This document shows positions 18,878 through 29,208 of a stretch of DNA of 64,000 bases, piece after piece. A model generated the notes under the pieces. It worked only from the letters and a program-made list of their open reading frames with translations. It did no database searches and was not told the origin of the DNA. Within the stretch, counting starts at the first letter, position 1. Each line of letters begins with the position of its first letter. A program made the translations under genes and the position numbers. The stretch is from assembly GCA_020186115.1 (NCBI GenBank), contig WSYJ01000118.1, positions 558,001 to 622,000 on the forward strand, written 5' to 3'. The DNA comes from Histomonas meleagridis (lineage: Eukaryota; Parabasalia; Tritrichomonadida; Dientamoebidae).

Positions 18878-20231
18878 TTTGCTTATTTTTAATATTTAAG
18901 CATGATTCGAAAATGTAAAGAATATAAATTTCCCAATACCTAATGTATAAAAATTAGATTATTTCTAAAAAAATGGAGAATATCATATGTTGATAATAAA
19001 AATGCGTATTATTTTGATTTCTGGCAAATTCTGGTGGAGATATTTCTGTTTGAATATTTTCAACAGGTTAACCGAACTCTGTTGTAAAAAGAGCGTCCAT
19101 ATGCGCAATGCAAACTTTTTTTCTTTGAAAAAAGGATAACAAATATATTCAAAATGACGAAATCTAGAACATATTACAGTCATTATATAATTGGTTATTG
19201 TAATAGCTGAAATCCAGTATTTTCATATTTTCATTGGAATTCAAGTATTCAAAATTTGTGAGTGCGCTCAGAATTATGATGCATAAATATTCAAAAATCA
19301 AATTTTTATATACAACCCAACGGATTCGAATCCTAGAATTTGCTGTAAAGTAATGAAATGTTTCTGTCAGCCAAACAAATTTCAGAACACTAACTCACTT
19401 TTTTTCCATAACCGTTTAATAGAATCAGTTCACTTGATCGGCGTCTATTAATGACTGAAAGCACTTCCCAGTGCTTGATGAGAGATCAACAAAAAAATAT
19501 GTTATTAGTGATTATTTCATCGTCTTGTTCAATTATGATCACAATAGACCAAAACATATGTTTGAAAAGATTTTAAGAACGTGAAAATTCCTGATTCAAA
19601 TTTAACGGTCAAGTAGAGATGCAGCCAAAATTTAAAAATGAATATTTTTGATCCATTATAACATAAGAGATCACATCACCATAAATTAAAATTATAATAT
19701 TATTTTATGCATACAATATTTTTTATTGATTTTTGAATTCTTAATTTAATATAATTGAAGATGTTCAGATAATAATGTTTACCTTATTATTAATAGAATA
19801 TATAAAGATATGCTAAAATAACTTTTTATCACTTATGTATGTACTTTACAAAAATAGTATTATTATTCTCAAGACTCATTATCAATCATAATAGATCCGT
19901 TTTTTGAAAGTTCGATTTTTCTCCATAATACACAGAAGAAATCTAAAAAAAAAATATGTTCATAGACATATAAATATATCCCTCTATTTACGGTGAAAGT
20001 TTCGAGAAATTTCAATTGTATATTTTTTCGATTGCGCCAATTTATCATGTTCTTTGTTTTTATTCAGATTCATAAAAAATAATATTATTCAAGTAATCAA
20101 TAATTATAATGTTTATCTGATGGGCACAGTCAAATATGAAAAAAGCTTACTGGATTGAAATTTTTTTTTCGTTCCTGTATGTCTGGAGTCTAAGGTTCAT
20201 TTCTTCAAGTTACAACTTTTTCGAACAAATT
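18878..20231. other. Long intergenic region
   Basis: No convincing gene. It contains AACCGTTT near 19410 and a perfect hairpin AAGCACT-TCCC-AGTGCTT near 19460-19480, a weak structured-RNA candidate. The isolated GGATTCGAATCC near 19321 is not followed up by tRNA features. Confidence 0.4.
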
Positions 20232-20305
20232 AACGGTTATTTTATTTCAATTTATTCAATTAACGGTATTTATAAAGCATTTATTTTTTTGAACGCATAA
20301 ACGGT
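20232..20305 (+). promoter_or_regulatory. Triple AACGGT cluster
   Basis: AACGGT occurs at 20232, 20262 and 20300 on the same strand, 60-130 bp before the ATG at 20365. The motif matches the Myb/M3-like box seen before other genes here. Confidence 0.5.
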
Positions 20306-20364
20306 CACATCACCATTGTGAACTGTCAACATGCGCCCGTTTGTTTTAACCACCATTTTTTGGA

Positions 20365-21297
20365 ATGGATTTGATCCCATATGAAAAAGTAGGGAAAAAA
20401 ATTCTCAAACCTCTGGACACAGGAAATATTTCACTAAAAGCTAATGTTTCAAATGGTAATTTTGAAATAAGTCAAAATTTAGATAATGGAAATATTTCAT
20501 ATTCAATTCATCATGAAATATACAACAAAAAATTTGATATTAAATCATCTAAAAAAGGAATTGAATTTAAGGTTAACATAGAAAAACTTGGAGGAAATGC
20601 ATCACTTTCTTTCCAACCATTCCAAAAAGGTAATATTACTTATTCACTTCCAGGCAAATTTGAAATTGGCAAAAGAATTCCAAGCAAGTTCTCTTTGAGT
20701 GGCACATTTGATTTTGATCCTCCAATATTTAAAGGGAAATTCGGACATTCTTTCTCCTCTGAAGGCGCAGAGTTTGGTCTTTCACTTGCTTACGATCCCA
20801 AAGCAATCAAAGCTGCAATAACAACCAAATACAAAAAGCTTCAAATTGGAATCGAATCACAGAATGCTAAATCAACACATACAATTAACTATTATCCAAA
20901 TAAAAACCTTTGCTTTGGAATTCAATCATCAATGGAAAAGAGTGACATAAAATCATTCCAAATTGCATCTCTTACAAAGGTTGATGGATTGAATATTGCA
21001 TTTTTTAGTGAACTCATCAAACCAACGATCGGTGCAAAAGGAGAAATCAGCTCAAAGATTTTTGGTTGCAAACCTTCTGCTGCAATTAGCTACATTTACT
21101 CAATAAATGACAAAAAGCAAAAGTTCTCATGCGGATGCACAATTGGTAAGGGCAACACGGACCTCCGCTTACTTATGAAAGACAATGTGTATCAATGCGC
21201 AATTTCTACAAAAGCAGGCAGCAACATAAACATAACATTTGGTTACACTTTAGACAAAAAAGTGTCATCCATATCGGCCCAATTTGAATTAAAGTAA
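20365..21297 (+). CDS. Probable beta-barrel membrane protein (mitochondrial-porin-like)
   Basis: 310 residues with no signal peptide and no alpha-helical TM segment. Nearly the whole chain is alternating polar/hydrophobic strands of about ten residues, e.g. KFSLSGTFDFDPP, EFGLSLAYDP and LQIGIESQNAK, with Gly/Asn turns, ending in the strand SSISAQFELK. Length and pattern fit VDAC/Tom40-type barrels (about 280-330 residues). In a trichomonad the natural site is the hydrogenosome outer membrane, for transport or import. No specific family motif is certain. Three AACGGT boxes lie upstream. Confidence 0.5.
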   Translation: MDLIPYEKVGKKILKPLDTGNISLKANVSNGNFEISQNLDNGNISYSIHHEIYNKKFDIKSSKKGIEFKVNIEKLGGNASLSFQPFQKGNITYSLPGKFEIGKRIPSKFSLSGTFDFDPPIFKGKFGHSFSSEGAEFGLSLAYDPKAIKAAITTKYKKLQIGIESQNAKSTHTINYYPNKNLCFGIQSSMEKSDIKSFQIASLTKVDGLNIAFFSELIKPTIGAKGEISSKIFGCKPSAAISYIYSINDKKQKFSCGCTIGKGNTDLRLLMKDNVYQCAISTKAGSNINITFGYTLDKKVSSISAQFELK

Positions 21298-21704
21298 AGC
21301 TTTGAATTATCAACTTTTAATTAAAAACCAAAAAAGCAGTTCAAATGGTGATTCGAGCCTTGAATGTTGTTTTTAGTTTTAGAGTTGAGAACCCAATGCT
21401 TTGTTATAACGATTGGCTGTTCTATTGTCATTTGTAATATTTTTTATCGAAAGTTAATTCCATGGAATTAAAATCATGTGCTCAATCAGTTTTTAGAAAG
21501 ATAACTATGAACTAGGCAAACAATATGCCAATGCTATTTGATATAATCATAATGTTAATATTTCATTATTTATATTTTTACAAAATTATTGTTTAGCTGG
21601 CACTTTTCACCTCAATGAAACGATTTTCAATGAAAGACGTTTAATTGATTATCAAAAAGTGGTTCTCAAATTTTGCATCAATTTTTGATGTACAAATCAT
21701 TTTT
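21298..21704. other. Intergenic
   Basis: No gene recognised. The end carries TCATTTTTATG, an initiator-like sequence merging into the next start codon at 21705. Confidence 0.5.
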
Positions 21705-21935
21705 ATGAATGATGATGACGGTGAACTTATCATAAATAAAATACAAAAAACAAATGAAAGAATCGAAAGAGTAATGAATTCTTATGAAATTGTTCAATGC
21801 ATTTGGAATACTGAACAATCAATTTATGATTTACAACAGAAACTAATCATGGAAGATAACCCGCAATTAGCAGATGAGCTCCACTCCATGATATCTAAAA
21901 TTGCTTCGATGATTAATAAAATTTTTAGCTCATAA
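21705..21935 (+). CDS. Small helical hypothetical protein
   Basis: 76 residues from ATG 21705, chosen because TCATTTTT, a strong trichomonad-type initiator, immediately precedes it; the frame is open further upstream but has no ATG. The product is acidic at the N-terminus (MNDDDGEL) and otherwise predicted helical with heptad-like hydrophobics (IERVMNSYEIVQCIW, SMISKIASMINKI). No family recognised. It ends 30 bp before the TBC gene on the same strand. Confidence 0.5.
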   Translation: MNDDDGELIINKIQKTNERIERVMNSYEIVQCIWNTEQSIYDLQQKLIMEDNPQLADELHSMISKIASMINKIFSS

Positions 21936-21965
21936 CTTCTTCGAAGACAATATATTTCATATCAA

Positions 21966-23105
21966 ATGTCTTCACGTTACCAAATGGAAGGGAAAAGACA
22001 CATCAAATCTGTTGCTTCAAATCTCGGTGGGTCGCAAACAAAAAATGTCCAAATTGTGCCACATTCTCCACCACCAAAAGAAAAGGCCAATATTAAAAGA
22101 GAAAAATGTTTTATGGAACTTCTATCAGATCCAGTAATTAATCTTGATAAGATTCGCGGGATATCATGGGCTGGAATACCTGATCAATTCCGTGCCAAAG
22201 TATGGCGATTATTTTTAGACTATGAGCCAGTCAATTCATCAATTCGAGACGTCACATTAGAGCACAAAAGAAATGATTATTTTGATTGTCTTGATCGTAC
22301 CTTTAGCGAACCTCAACGTCATTTATGGACGAATGCCCAAAAGCAAACAGAACTTCAAATCCTTCGAGATCTTCCACGTACCCATAGTCCATTACTACGT
22401 AACCAAAGAGTTCAACTTCTTTTTGAACGGGTATTATTTGTATGGTCTGTTCGTCATCCAGCCTCAGGATATGTTCAAGGGATGAATGATCTTCTCCAAC
22501 CATTTTTCTTTGCATTTCTTGTTCCACATTGTCCGAACAAAGCGGTGACAGAGATAATCACTCTTAATGACTTAGACTTCCTTAGCGAAGAAGTTCTCAA
22601 AGAAGTTGAAGCCGATTGTTTTTGGTGTTTCTCTAAGCTTCTTGACGGGCTACAAGATCTATACACTAAAGATCAGCCCGGCCTATATAAAATGCTTGAT
22701 CAATTATCGAAAGTTATTGATCGAGTTGATCCCAAACTAAATGAGCACTTAAGAGAAGAAGAGATTGAATACCAAGAGTTTGCGTTTCGATGGATGAATT
22801 GTTTACTTGTTCGAGAATTCTCAATACCTTTGATTTTTAGGCTATGGGATTCATATTTAAGCAATCACACAAAAATCTCGTCAACACATGTATACACGTG
22901 CGCTGCTCTAATGGTGGCGTTATCGCCAAAAATCATTAAGTTACAACATTCAGATTTCGTAATGAAAATACAATCGATAGACCCCGAAAGTTGGACATTA
23001 AACGACATGGAAATGATAATTGCGCAGGCGTATGTGTATGAAAAAATGTTCTCTCATTCCCCTTCACATTTACGTTCTTCATCAATGCCTGTTTTACCCC
23101 ATTGA
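21966..23105 (+). CDS. TBC-domain RabGAP, TBC1D22-like
   Basis: 379 residues. The TBC domain runs from about residue 65 (IRGISWAGIPDQFRAKVWRL) to 330. The arginine-finger motif LRDLPRTH and the glutamine-finger motif GYVQGMNDLLQPF are intact, followed by DCFWCFSKLL and FRWMNCLLVREF...LWDSY. Such proteins speed GTP hydrolysis by Rabs in trans and supply the Gln themselves, which is relevant because the Rab at 17320-17922 lacks its own. The N-terminal 60 residues are basic and unstructured. Confidence 0.93.
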   Translation: MSSRYQMEGKRHIKSVASNLGGSQTKNVQIVPHSPPPKEKANIKREKCFMELLSDPVINLDKIRGISWAGIPDQFRAKVWRLFLDYEPVNSSIRDVTLEHKRNDYFDCLDRTFSEPQRHLWTNAQKQTELQILRDLPRTHSPLLRNQRVQLLFERVLFVWSVRHPASGYVQGMNDLLQPFFFAFLVPHCPNKAVTEIITLNDLDFLSEEVLKEVEADCFWCFSKLLDGLQDLYTKDQPGLYKMLDQLSKVIDRVDPKLNEHLREEEIEYQEFAFRWMNCLLVREFSIPLIFRLWDSYLSNHTKISSTHVYTCAALMVALSPKIIKLQHSDFVMKIQSIDPESWTLNDMEMIIAQAYVYEKMFSHSPSHLRSSSMPVLPH

Positions 23106-23221
23106 ATAATAAATATTAATTATCTTTTTTTACATCATAATTTACCGTTAAAAATGACTTCACCGGGAAATGTGAATTGAAATGAAGTGATCATCTATTT
23201 ATATCATAACCTTTTCCTCTT

Positions 23222-23692
23222 GAAGAGTACTCTTCAATCAGTGGGAGTTTTGCTGAAAGATTTGGAGCAATGTTTTCAGGGTCACTAAAAGAAACATAAT
23301 GCACCTCGTGTATTTCTTATGCAAACATAACTTATTGTGGAGCCAAAGCTTACACTGCTAGCGTATGTTTCGAGCTCACAGTACCAATAATGAAATTTGT
23401 TATAATCAAAAATACTTATGCTCCTAATTTTGATGCAGTTCGTGACTGATCTAAAAAAATTGTATTAGTACAATATCATCACTGTCAATTTTATAATAAT
23501 ACATCTGGATCTGAAGGATCAATAATTACTTTATTTCACTGGATGAACAGACGACATGTTGGAGATTGCTTCTTTTCAGGTTCCAACGGCAGATCACCAA
23601 GTTATATCTCTGTTTATAGCTCAGAGTGCTTCATAAAAATTCAAAATTGTGTTTTTGATAAACTTCAGAATGAGTCCGTTGGCGAACGATAA
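23222..23692 (+). pseudogene. Surface-protein fragment with two in-frame stops
   Basis: One reading frame gives protein-like sequence from 23222 to a TAA at 23690, broken by TAA at 23297-23299 and TGA at 23447-23449. The text has Cys/Ser/Asn-rich repeats such as QYHHCQFYNNTSGSEGS and FIKIQNCVFDKLQNES, resembling right-handed beta-helix repeats of trichomonad PMP-like surface proteins. No start or membrane segment is present, so it is an internal fragment. The family call is inference. Confidence 0.65.
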
Positions 23693-23824
23693 GAAGGAAA
23701 CACAGTTTTGTAAAAAAAAATACATTTAGATAATTTTTTATCTGAATTTAATTCAAATTGTGATAGAAAATTAATTTTTATATGTGTAAACTTTTTAGAA
23801 AAGGAATTTATGAGCAAATCAATT

Positions 23825-26315
23825 CTAGAATTTTTCGATTTGAGAATTTAATAGGTCAAATATTTCTTTGTGACCTTTATAAGATGCTCTAATAAGTGCT
23901 GTTTCAAATAATTTAAGTAATTTCCAAATATTATTTTGAAATCCAAAAATATTAAAATAAATATTAAATAAAACAAATAAATATCTTTATCATTAACATC
24001 AATTTCTTCTTTTTAAGAAGTAATTTAACTATTTTTGTATGACCATTTGAAAATGCTTTCATAAGTGATGTATTAAATTTTTGTAATAATTTCCAAATTT
24101 TATTTTGAAATATAATAAAATTATTAAAATAAATTCTAAATAAAACAAATAAAAATCTTTAGCATTAATATCAATTCCTTCTTGTTCAAGAAGTAATTTA
24201 ACGATTTCTGTATATCCATAATAAGATGCCCATATAAGTGCTGTTTTAAATAATTTAAATAATTTCCAAATATTATTTTGAAATATAAAATTATTAAAAT
24301 AAATTCTAAATAAAACAAATAAATATCTTTAGCATTAATGTTAATTCCTTTTTGTTCAAGAAGTAACTTAACCATTTCAAAATATCTATTTAAAACTGCT
24401 CTAATAAGTGGAGTTTGAAATAACTTGATTAAATTCCGAATATTGTTTTTAAATTGCAAATTGTTGAAATATATATTAAAGAAGACAAATAAACATCTTT
24501 AACATTAATATTAATTTTTTCTTGTGCAAGAAGTAATTTCACCATTTCGATGTGATTTTTTTCAGTTTCAAAATATAATATTGATTTAAATTTTGAAAAT
24601 AATTACCTAATACAAATTTAAAATATCAATTTATTGTAATAAACATAAAATAAACAAAAACAATGTTGATATTATTAATGTTCTCTTCTTTTTTAAGAAG
24701 TATTTTAAATATTTCAGTTTGATCATTTCGAGATGCCAAAAAAAGTGCGGTATCAAATATAACAATTAAATTCCAGATTTCTGATTAAAACCCAAAATTT
24801 TTAATATCAATTTTGTGTAATACAAACGAATATCTTTTAATTTTAAGTTAATTCCTTCTTGTTCTATAAGAAATTGAACAATTCCTATATAACCTTTTAT
24901 AGTTGCTATCATTAAAGATGTTCTAAATAATTTTATAAAATTCCAAATATTATTTTAAAATATCAAAACATTAAAACATATTTTAATACAAACAAATTAA
25001 TATTTTTAGCATTAATATCAATCCCTTCTTGTTTAATAATATATTGAACAAGTTCAATATTTCCTGATTTTAATGCAAAAACTAAAATGTTTTTCGGAAT
25101 TTGATTATGATCAAGAAAATATTCGACAAGATATAAATAACCTGTTTTCGCTGATACATTAATTATATATTCATCGAATTTGATTTCTTCTTCTAAAAAT
25201 GAAAGAATTCCATAAATGCCAATATTAATACATTGATAAATTTGTTCTTGGAATTTAATATCAGATAATGTTTTGTTACTTATATTATATCCAAAGTTTT
25301 TAAATGGAATTTTGTTTGTACTTACATATGTTAATAAATGTTGTTGATTGTTTTGATCTAATTTTTCGATTTTGTTTTCATAAATATATTTAAAGATATC
25401 ATTTCGATGAAATTTAATTGCTATTTCATAAACACTGTTAAATGTCGAATGATTTTGTTCACATAAATGAATAATTTCAAGATTTCCACCTGCAATTGCA
25501 TATTTTCCTGTGCTTTCGACTTTTGCGTTGTTCAATAATAAATATTTAAAACATTGAATTGCTCCAAAAAATGCTGCAAAATCAATTAATGTAACATTTT
25601 CTTTGTTAATAAATGAATATCTTTCATAAAGTGATGGTTTAATGATTTGATTAAAATCGAAATCTTCTTGTGTTGATATTTCTTGAAGTTTCTCTATATC
25701 ATCATTTCGAATGATTTTTGATATTTCATTCGGATTAACTCCTTCTTTAACTAATTGCTTATGAAGTTCCCAATCATTCTTTGATAATTTTTCATAATTA
25801 TTTTTAAATTCTTTATTTAATGGATCTTTAGAATCGTTTTTCTTGTTTTCTTCTTCAGTTTTATAATGTGAAAAATAATTGGTATTAAAGTTTTTGGTAA
25901 TATTTATATTAATTAATTCTTTTTCAATCATTTTTTCAATGATATAATATGTTTCCTGTGTATTAAATTCTGATATATAATTAGTAAATATTTCAATAAT
26001 TTTTGGATTGTTGTGAAATATTGCTTCTTCTTGTGTTTGAATTTCTTGTAAATAATTGAAATATGTTTGGATTGATTCTCTTTAAGATGAAAATGCTGAA
26101 TAAATTATAACAATTATACAATGATTAAATGTAAAAGGAAAATCTTTATCAAATAAATTCATTGTTTTTGCAACGCAAATTTCAAAGTTTTTTTCTGTAA
26201 GATTAAATATAACCTGTTCTAAAGAAATCAATCTTTGCATATATATCAATTGGCTTTTGATCGATGTATTATTTGCTTCATTTCCTGGTTCAAGTGTTTG
26301 TGTGCTTTCGATCAT
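23825..26315 (-). pseudogene. DUF3447-ankyrin locus 1, with nonsense codon and spacers
   Basis: ATG 26315 opens an N-terminal helical region. An in-frame TAA at 26082-26084 interrupts it where paralogues have a sense codon, and the frame continues to 24963 through the DUF3447 block (NDWELHKQLVKEGVNP, FFGAIQCFKYLLLNNAKVES, YAIAGGNLEIIHLCEQN). After the first ankyrin repeat (GIDINAKN) an 84-nt spacer (25004-24921) breaks the frame. About six more ankyrin units follow, separated by similar spacers; the one at 24327-24245 is 83 nt. The last unit ends naturally at a TAG (23825-23827), giving a C-terminus of LLNSQIEKF. Function is unknown; ankyrin arrays bind proteins. Confidence 0.85.
23903..25004 (-). 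repeat. Tandem ankyrin-unit/spacer array of locus 1
   Basis: Unit starts (first base of the ACA/ACT codon) fall at 24920, 24751, 24414, 24244, 24071 and 23902, i.e. steps of about 170 bp, with one degenerate unit near 24580. Each unit is about 29 ankyrin codons plus an AT-rich spacer. Confidence 0.85.
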
Positions 26316-26768
26316 TGAAATGTAACTTTGATTTCAAATAAACGATATGTATCGTCCTCCTGAAAGATATTTTTTGAAAAGTGATTGGAACAGTTTACAT
26401 TCTTCATATTATGATTTTGATGTTATTTTTCTTCAAAACAAAATCAAATCCAAAGATATCAACAAAATTTCAGAGAACACATTAAGTTGAAAAAACAAAA
26501 ACTAACATATTTGCAAAATCTCTCAAGATAAAAATTAATCAAATTTCACAAAAACATCTCGAATAATGAAAAGCAAAGATAATTTAATTCTCAGTATAGC
26601 AACTATTAGAATACTACTATTAAATAATTATTTTTAGCGGGTTTGCTATAATATATTGTCGAAGACTAAAAAATTTAGAAAGAAATAAAAACGTAAACTC
26701 AGATAACCCAGTACAAATGAGTTTGGTAGCATTTGCGATTATTTTCGTAACAATAAAAATTATTTATC
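26316..26768. other. Intergenic with a possible lost N-terminus
   Basis: Contains ATG 26717 opening a 21-codon hydrophobic ORF (MSLVAFAIIFVTIKIIYHEV, TAA at 26780). It overlaps the next gene in another frame and looks like that gene's original first TM helix. Otherwise AT-rich and featureless. Confidence 0.45.
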
Positions 26769-27611
26769 ATGAGGTTAGTTAAGTGGTATATATCTAAAAG
26801 GCTCAATAATTTCCAGATTAGATATTTTGTTTGTTACTATTCTTTTATTCTTGGACTTACATTTCAAGGTCCATATGTATATCAAAGATACTTAGATTGT
26901 GATTTCAAGAGTTCTCAAATTAGCATTGTGATGTCAACATGTATGTTTTTCATTTCTTCGTTAATAATTTATTTCTTTTTACCTGAAACTAAAAACATAG
27001 AAATCAAAACACGTAAACAAAGTTACTTACATACAGTTAAACTTATTTTTCATCATATCCAACAATCGAAAGAATTGGCGCTTGTAATACTTATCGATTT
27101 TCTTTATAATACATTTGTTTTATTATATACTCTGCGTTGGTTACGAATTCATCAAGGAGATAAAAAGGAAAAACTTCGGTTGTCACAAATGAATACTGCA
27201 AGTAGTTTAGCGCTTATGAATGGAGCTCATATATTAGGTGTTTTTTCAAACGTGTTGTTACAGAAAAATATTTTGTTTATTTGTTTTCTTTTTGATACGT
27301 TTTGTATGTATGGAATTATGATCTTTTTTGTAAATAAAAATCTTGTTTTCGCATGTTATGTAATCGCTGTGATATGTGATGGGGGCGCAGGAACTTTCAT
27401 GCGTATACTTCAGTCTAATACTTACCCGAAAGATGAGCGTGGTTATATCTTGGGATTGTTGAGAGTTCCAACTTCGGCATGCGTGTCGATAATATTGGTG
27501 TCATTAAAAGATGCTGACGTGATAGCAATATTTAAGGTGGCAAATGTGTTCATTTCGTTGGTTACTTTACTGACATATTTGATATTAGATATTTGGTTGA
27601 GATTTCTTTAA
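26769..27611 (+). pseudogene. MFSD5-like (MFS_5) transporter, truncated
   Basis: An open frame of 280 residues with about seven TM helices. TM1 reads FQGPYVYQRYLDCDF, the MFSD5 signature (LQ.PY.Y..Y). The sequence then jumps to the region that follows TM6 in MFSD5 (FLPETKN, then ELALVILIDFLYNTFVLLY) and keeps the C-terminal half (TYPKDERGYILGLLRVP, cf. IPE..R....N.FR.P). Full-length relatives have about 450 residues, so roughly 150 covering TM2-TM6 are missing. A first TM helix sits upstream in the +1 frame (26717-26782). MFSD5 relatives transport molybdate; this copy is unlikely to transport. It could still be expressed, as the remaining frame is open. Confidence 0.7.
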
Positions 27612-27622
27612 TGACCAAACAG

Positions 27623-28428
27623 TTATAGAAAGATATCTTTAGAAGTTGTATTTAAATATTTCGTTGAAGACACAATTATACTATGTGACAATAAATTTTG
27701 TCTTTTCGAGTTAATTAGTTTAACATTAATGTTATAATCATTAATTTGGTATATTCTAATGATTGAATCTATTGAAGAAGTTTCAAAGAATAATTTCTTT
27801 TCTTTACAATAAGAAAATGATTTTTCGATAAGTAAATCATATTTATACATTGATTTAATTTTGATTCTATTATGTTATTATAATTTAAATTTCCATCTTC
27901 AGTAACTATAATTATATTATCATTTTTACTTTTGATGAAAATTGGTTTCAAATTTAATTCATATTGTATAAATCATAACTCTTCAAATTTAATATATTTA
28001 AATATAACAAATTTGTTTTCTCACGTGAAGGATGCTGAGTTTTAAATAATTGATTTGGTATAACACCAAATAATGCAATTGTTTACATTGTTGAAGTTTA
28101 TTTTGATCATACTGGAATAGAAGAAAAGATTCGAATTTATTGTATCGCATTTTTATATTAATTGTAGTATAAGGTTTTAAACGTAATAAATAATATATAA
28201 CAAAATATGAATCAGAATAATGTACTTCATATAAGAATTTGTTTTCTTCATCCATTTCTTTAACTAATTCTAATAAATGTTCTAATTGTTCATCATTTAA
28301 TGCTCCAATTGGTTTTCTTATATCTCGATAAACATTTGGATTATTTAAATAAATTGTTTTACTTGTATAACATTTAAGACCCGAGGGAAGATTTGATATT
28401 GCGTTAAATCATTAAAACTTCGGCCAGA
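27623..28428 (-). pseudogene. BEACH-domain protein relic
   Basis: Fragments in several frames reproduce BEACH landmarks in order: GRSFNDLTQYQIFPRVL (28425-28370), then in another frame NNPNVYRDIRKPIGALN and LYEVHYSDSYFVIYYLLRL (to about 28165), then again shifted FGVIPNQLFKTQHPSR (about 28060-28010). About 150 residues of the BEACH core between the last two blocks are missing. Downstream text to 27623 resembles a WD40-type tail. BEACH proteins are large and act in membrane traffic; only this shattered piece remains. Confidence 0.8.
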
Positions 28429-29208
28429 GAATAAATTTACTATATATATTCACAACTTGATATTTTCCCAATTAATTAATCTTCTGTTAAATTTGATTCT
28501 TCATTCAATGAATAATTATTATTAACAAAAAAAATTATATAAATTAATATTGACTATTATTAGTTATATTTGAACTTCTGTTTTTCATTCTAAAGTCCAA
28601 AAAAGACTTTTGAAATTTTTGAGATTTCTCACAAAAAAATAAGATAACAAAATTTGGTTAAGATAATTTTATTGAATAGAATATATATACTTATTTATTT
28701 ATATTTCTTTAAATTTAGTTCAGTGGAGAATGAAAAAAAAAATGATTTTCTGATTTGAAACGACCGTTTATTTGGTTAACAGTGTTTTGTTTCAAACTTG
28801 ATAAAACAGAACACATTTCTCAGGCTGTGGTTTTGTTAGCATGTGTGGGCTTTATATGTTTAAAGAGAAATTATCTGAAAGAATTTCGAAGCGTATAGTG
28901 CACACTGCCATACGTTTGGTTATGAAGAAGCTATATTGAATATTGACGTCTTTGTAAATCTTTCTAGGTTACGTGCACAATGATTTAGGGATTTTTGTTC
29001 TTGTTGTTAGAATTCAAGACAAAGTATTGTGGAATATTACTTCGTAAATGACTTCTTGTGATAACATTTGAAAATGCAACAAATTCATCTTTGTATCGAC
29101 TCCATTTTTTGAATATGAAAACCGATCAAAAAACATGTAAACTTTTGTTTGTAGCAACTCGAAAAATTTTCTCAAAAATTAAATGCAAGGATTCAATTAT
29201 TTTTAATA
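28429..29208. other. Intergenic
   Basis: No gene recognised. It serves as upstream region for the IBD-type gene; TTCAATTATTTTTAATAATG at the end carries an initiator-like TCAATT about 15 bases before the ATG. Confidence 0.5.

Noticed and set aside
18983-19183. 66-codon minus-strand frame
   Set aside because: Low protein-like character, no promoter motif, no family resemblance.
19315-19345. GGATTCGAATCC resembling a tRNA T-arm
   Set aside because: No anticodon arm, D-arm or matching acceptor stem within 80 bases on either strand.
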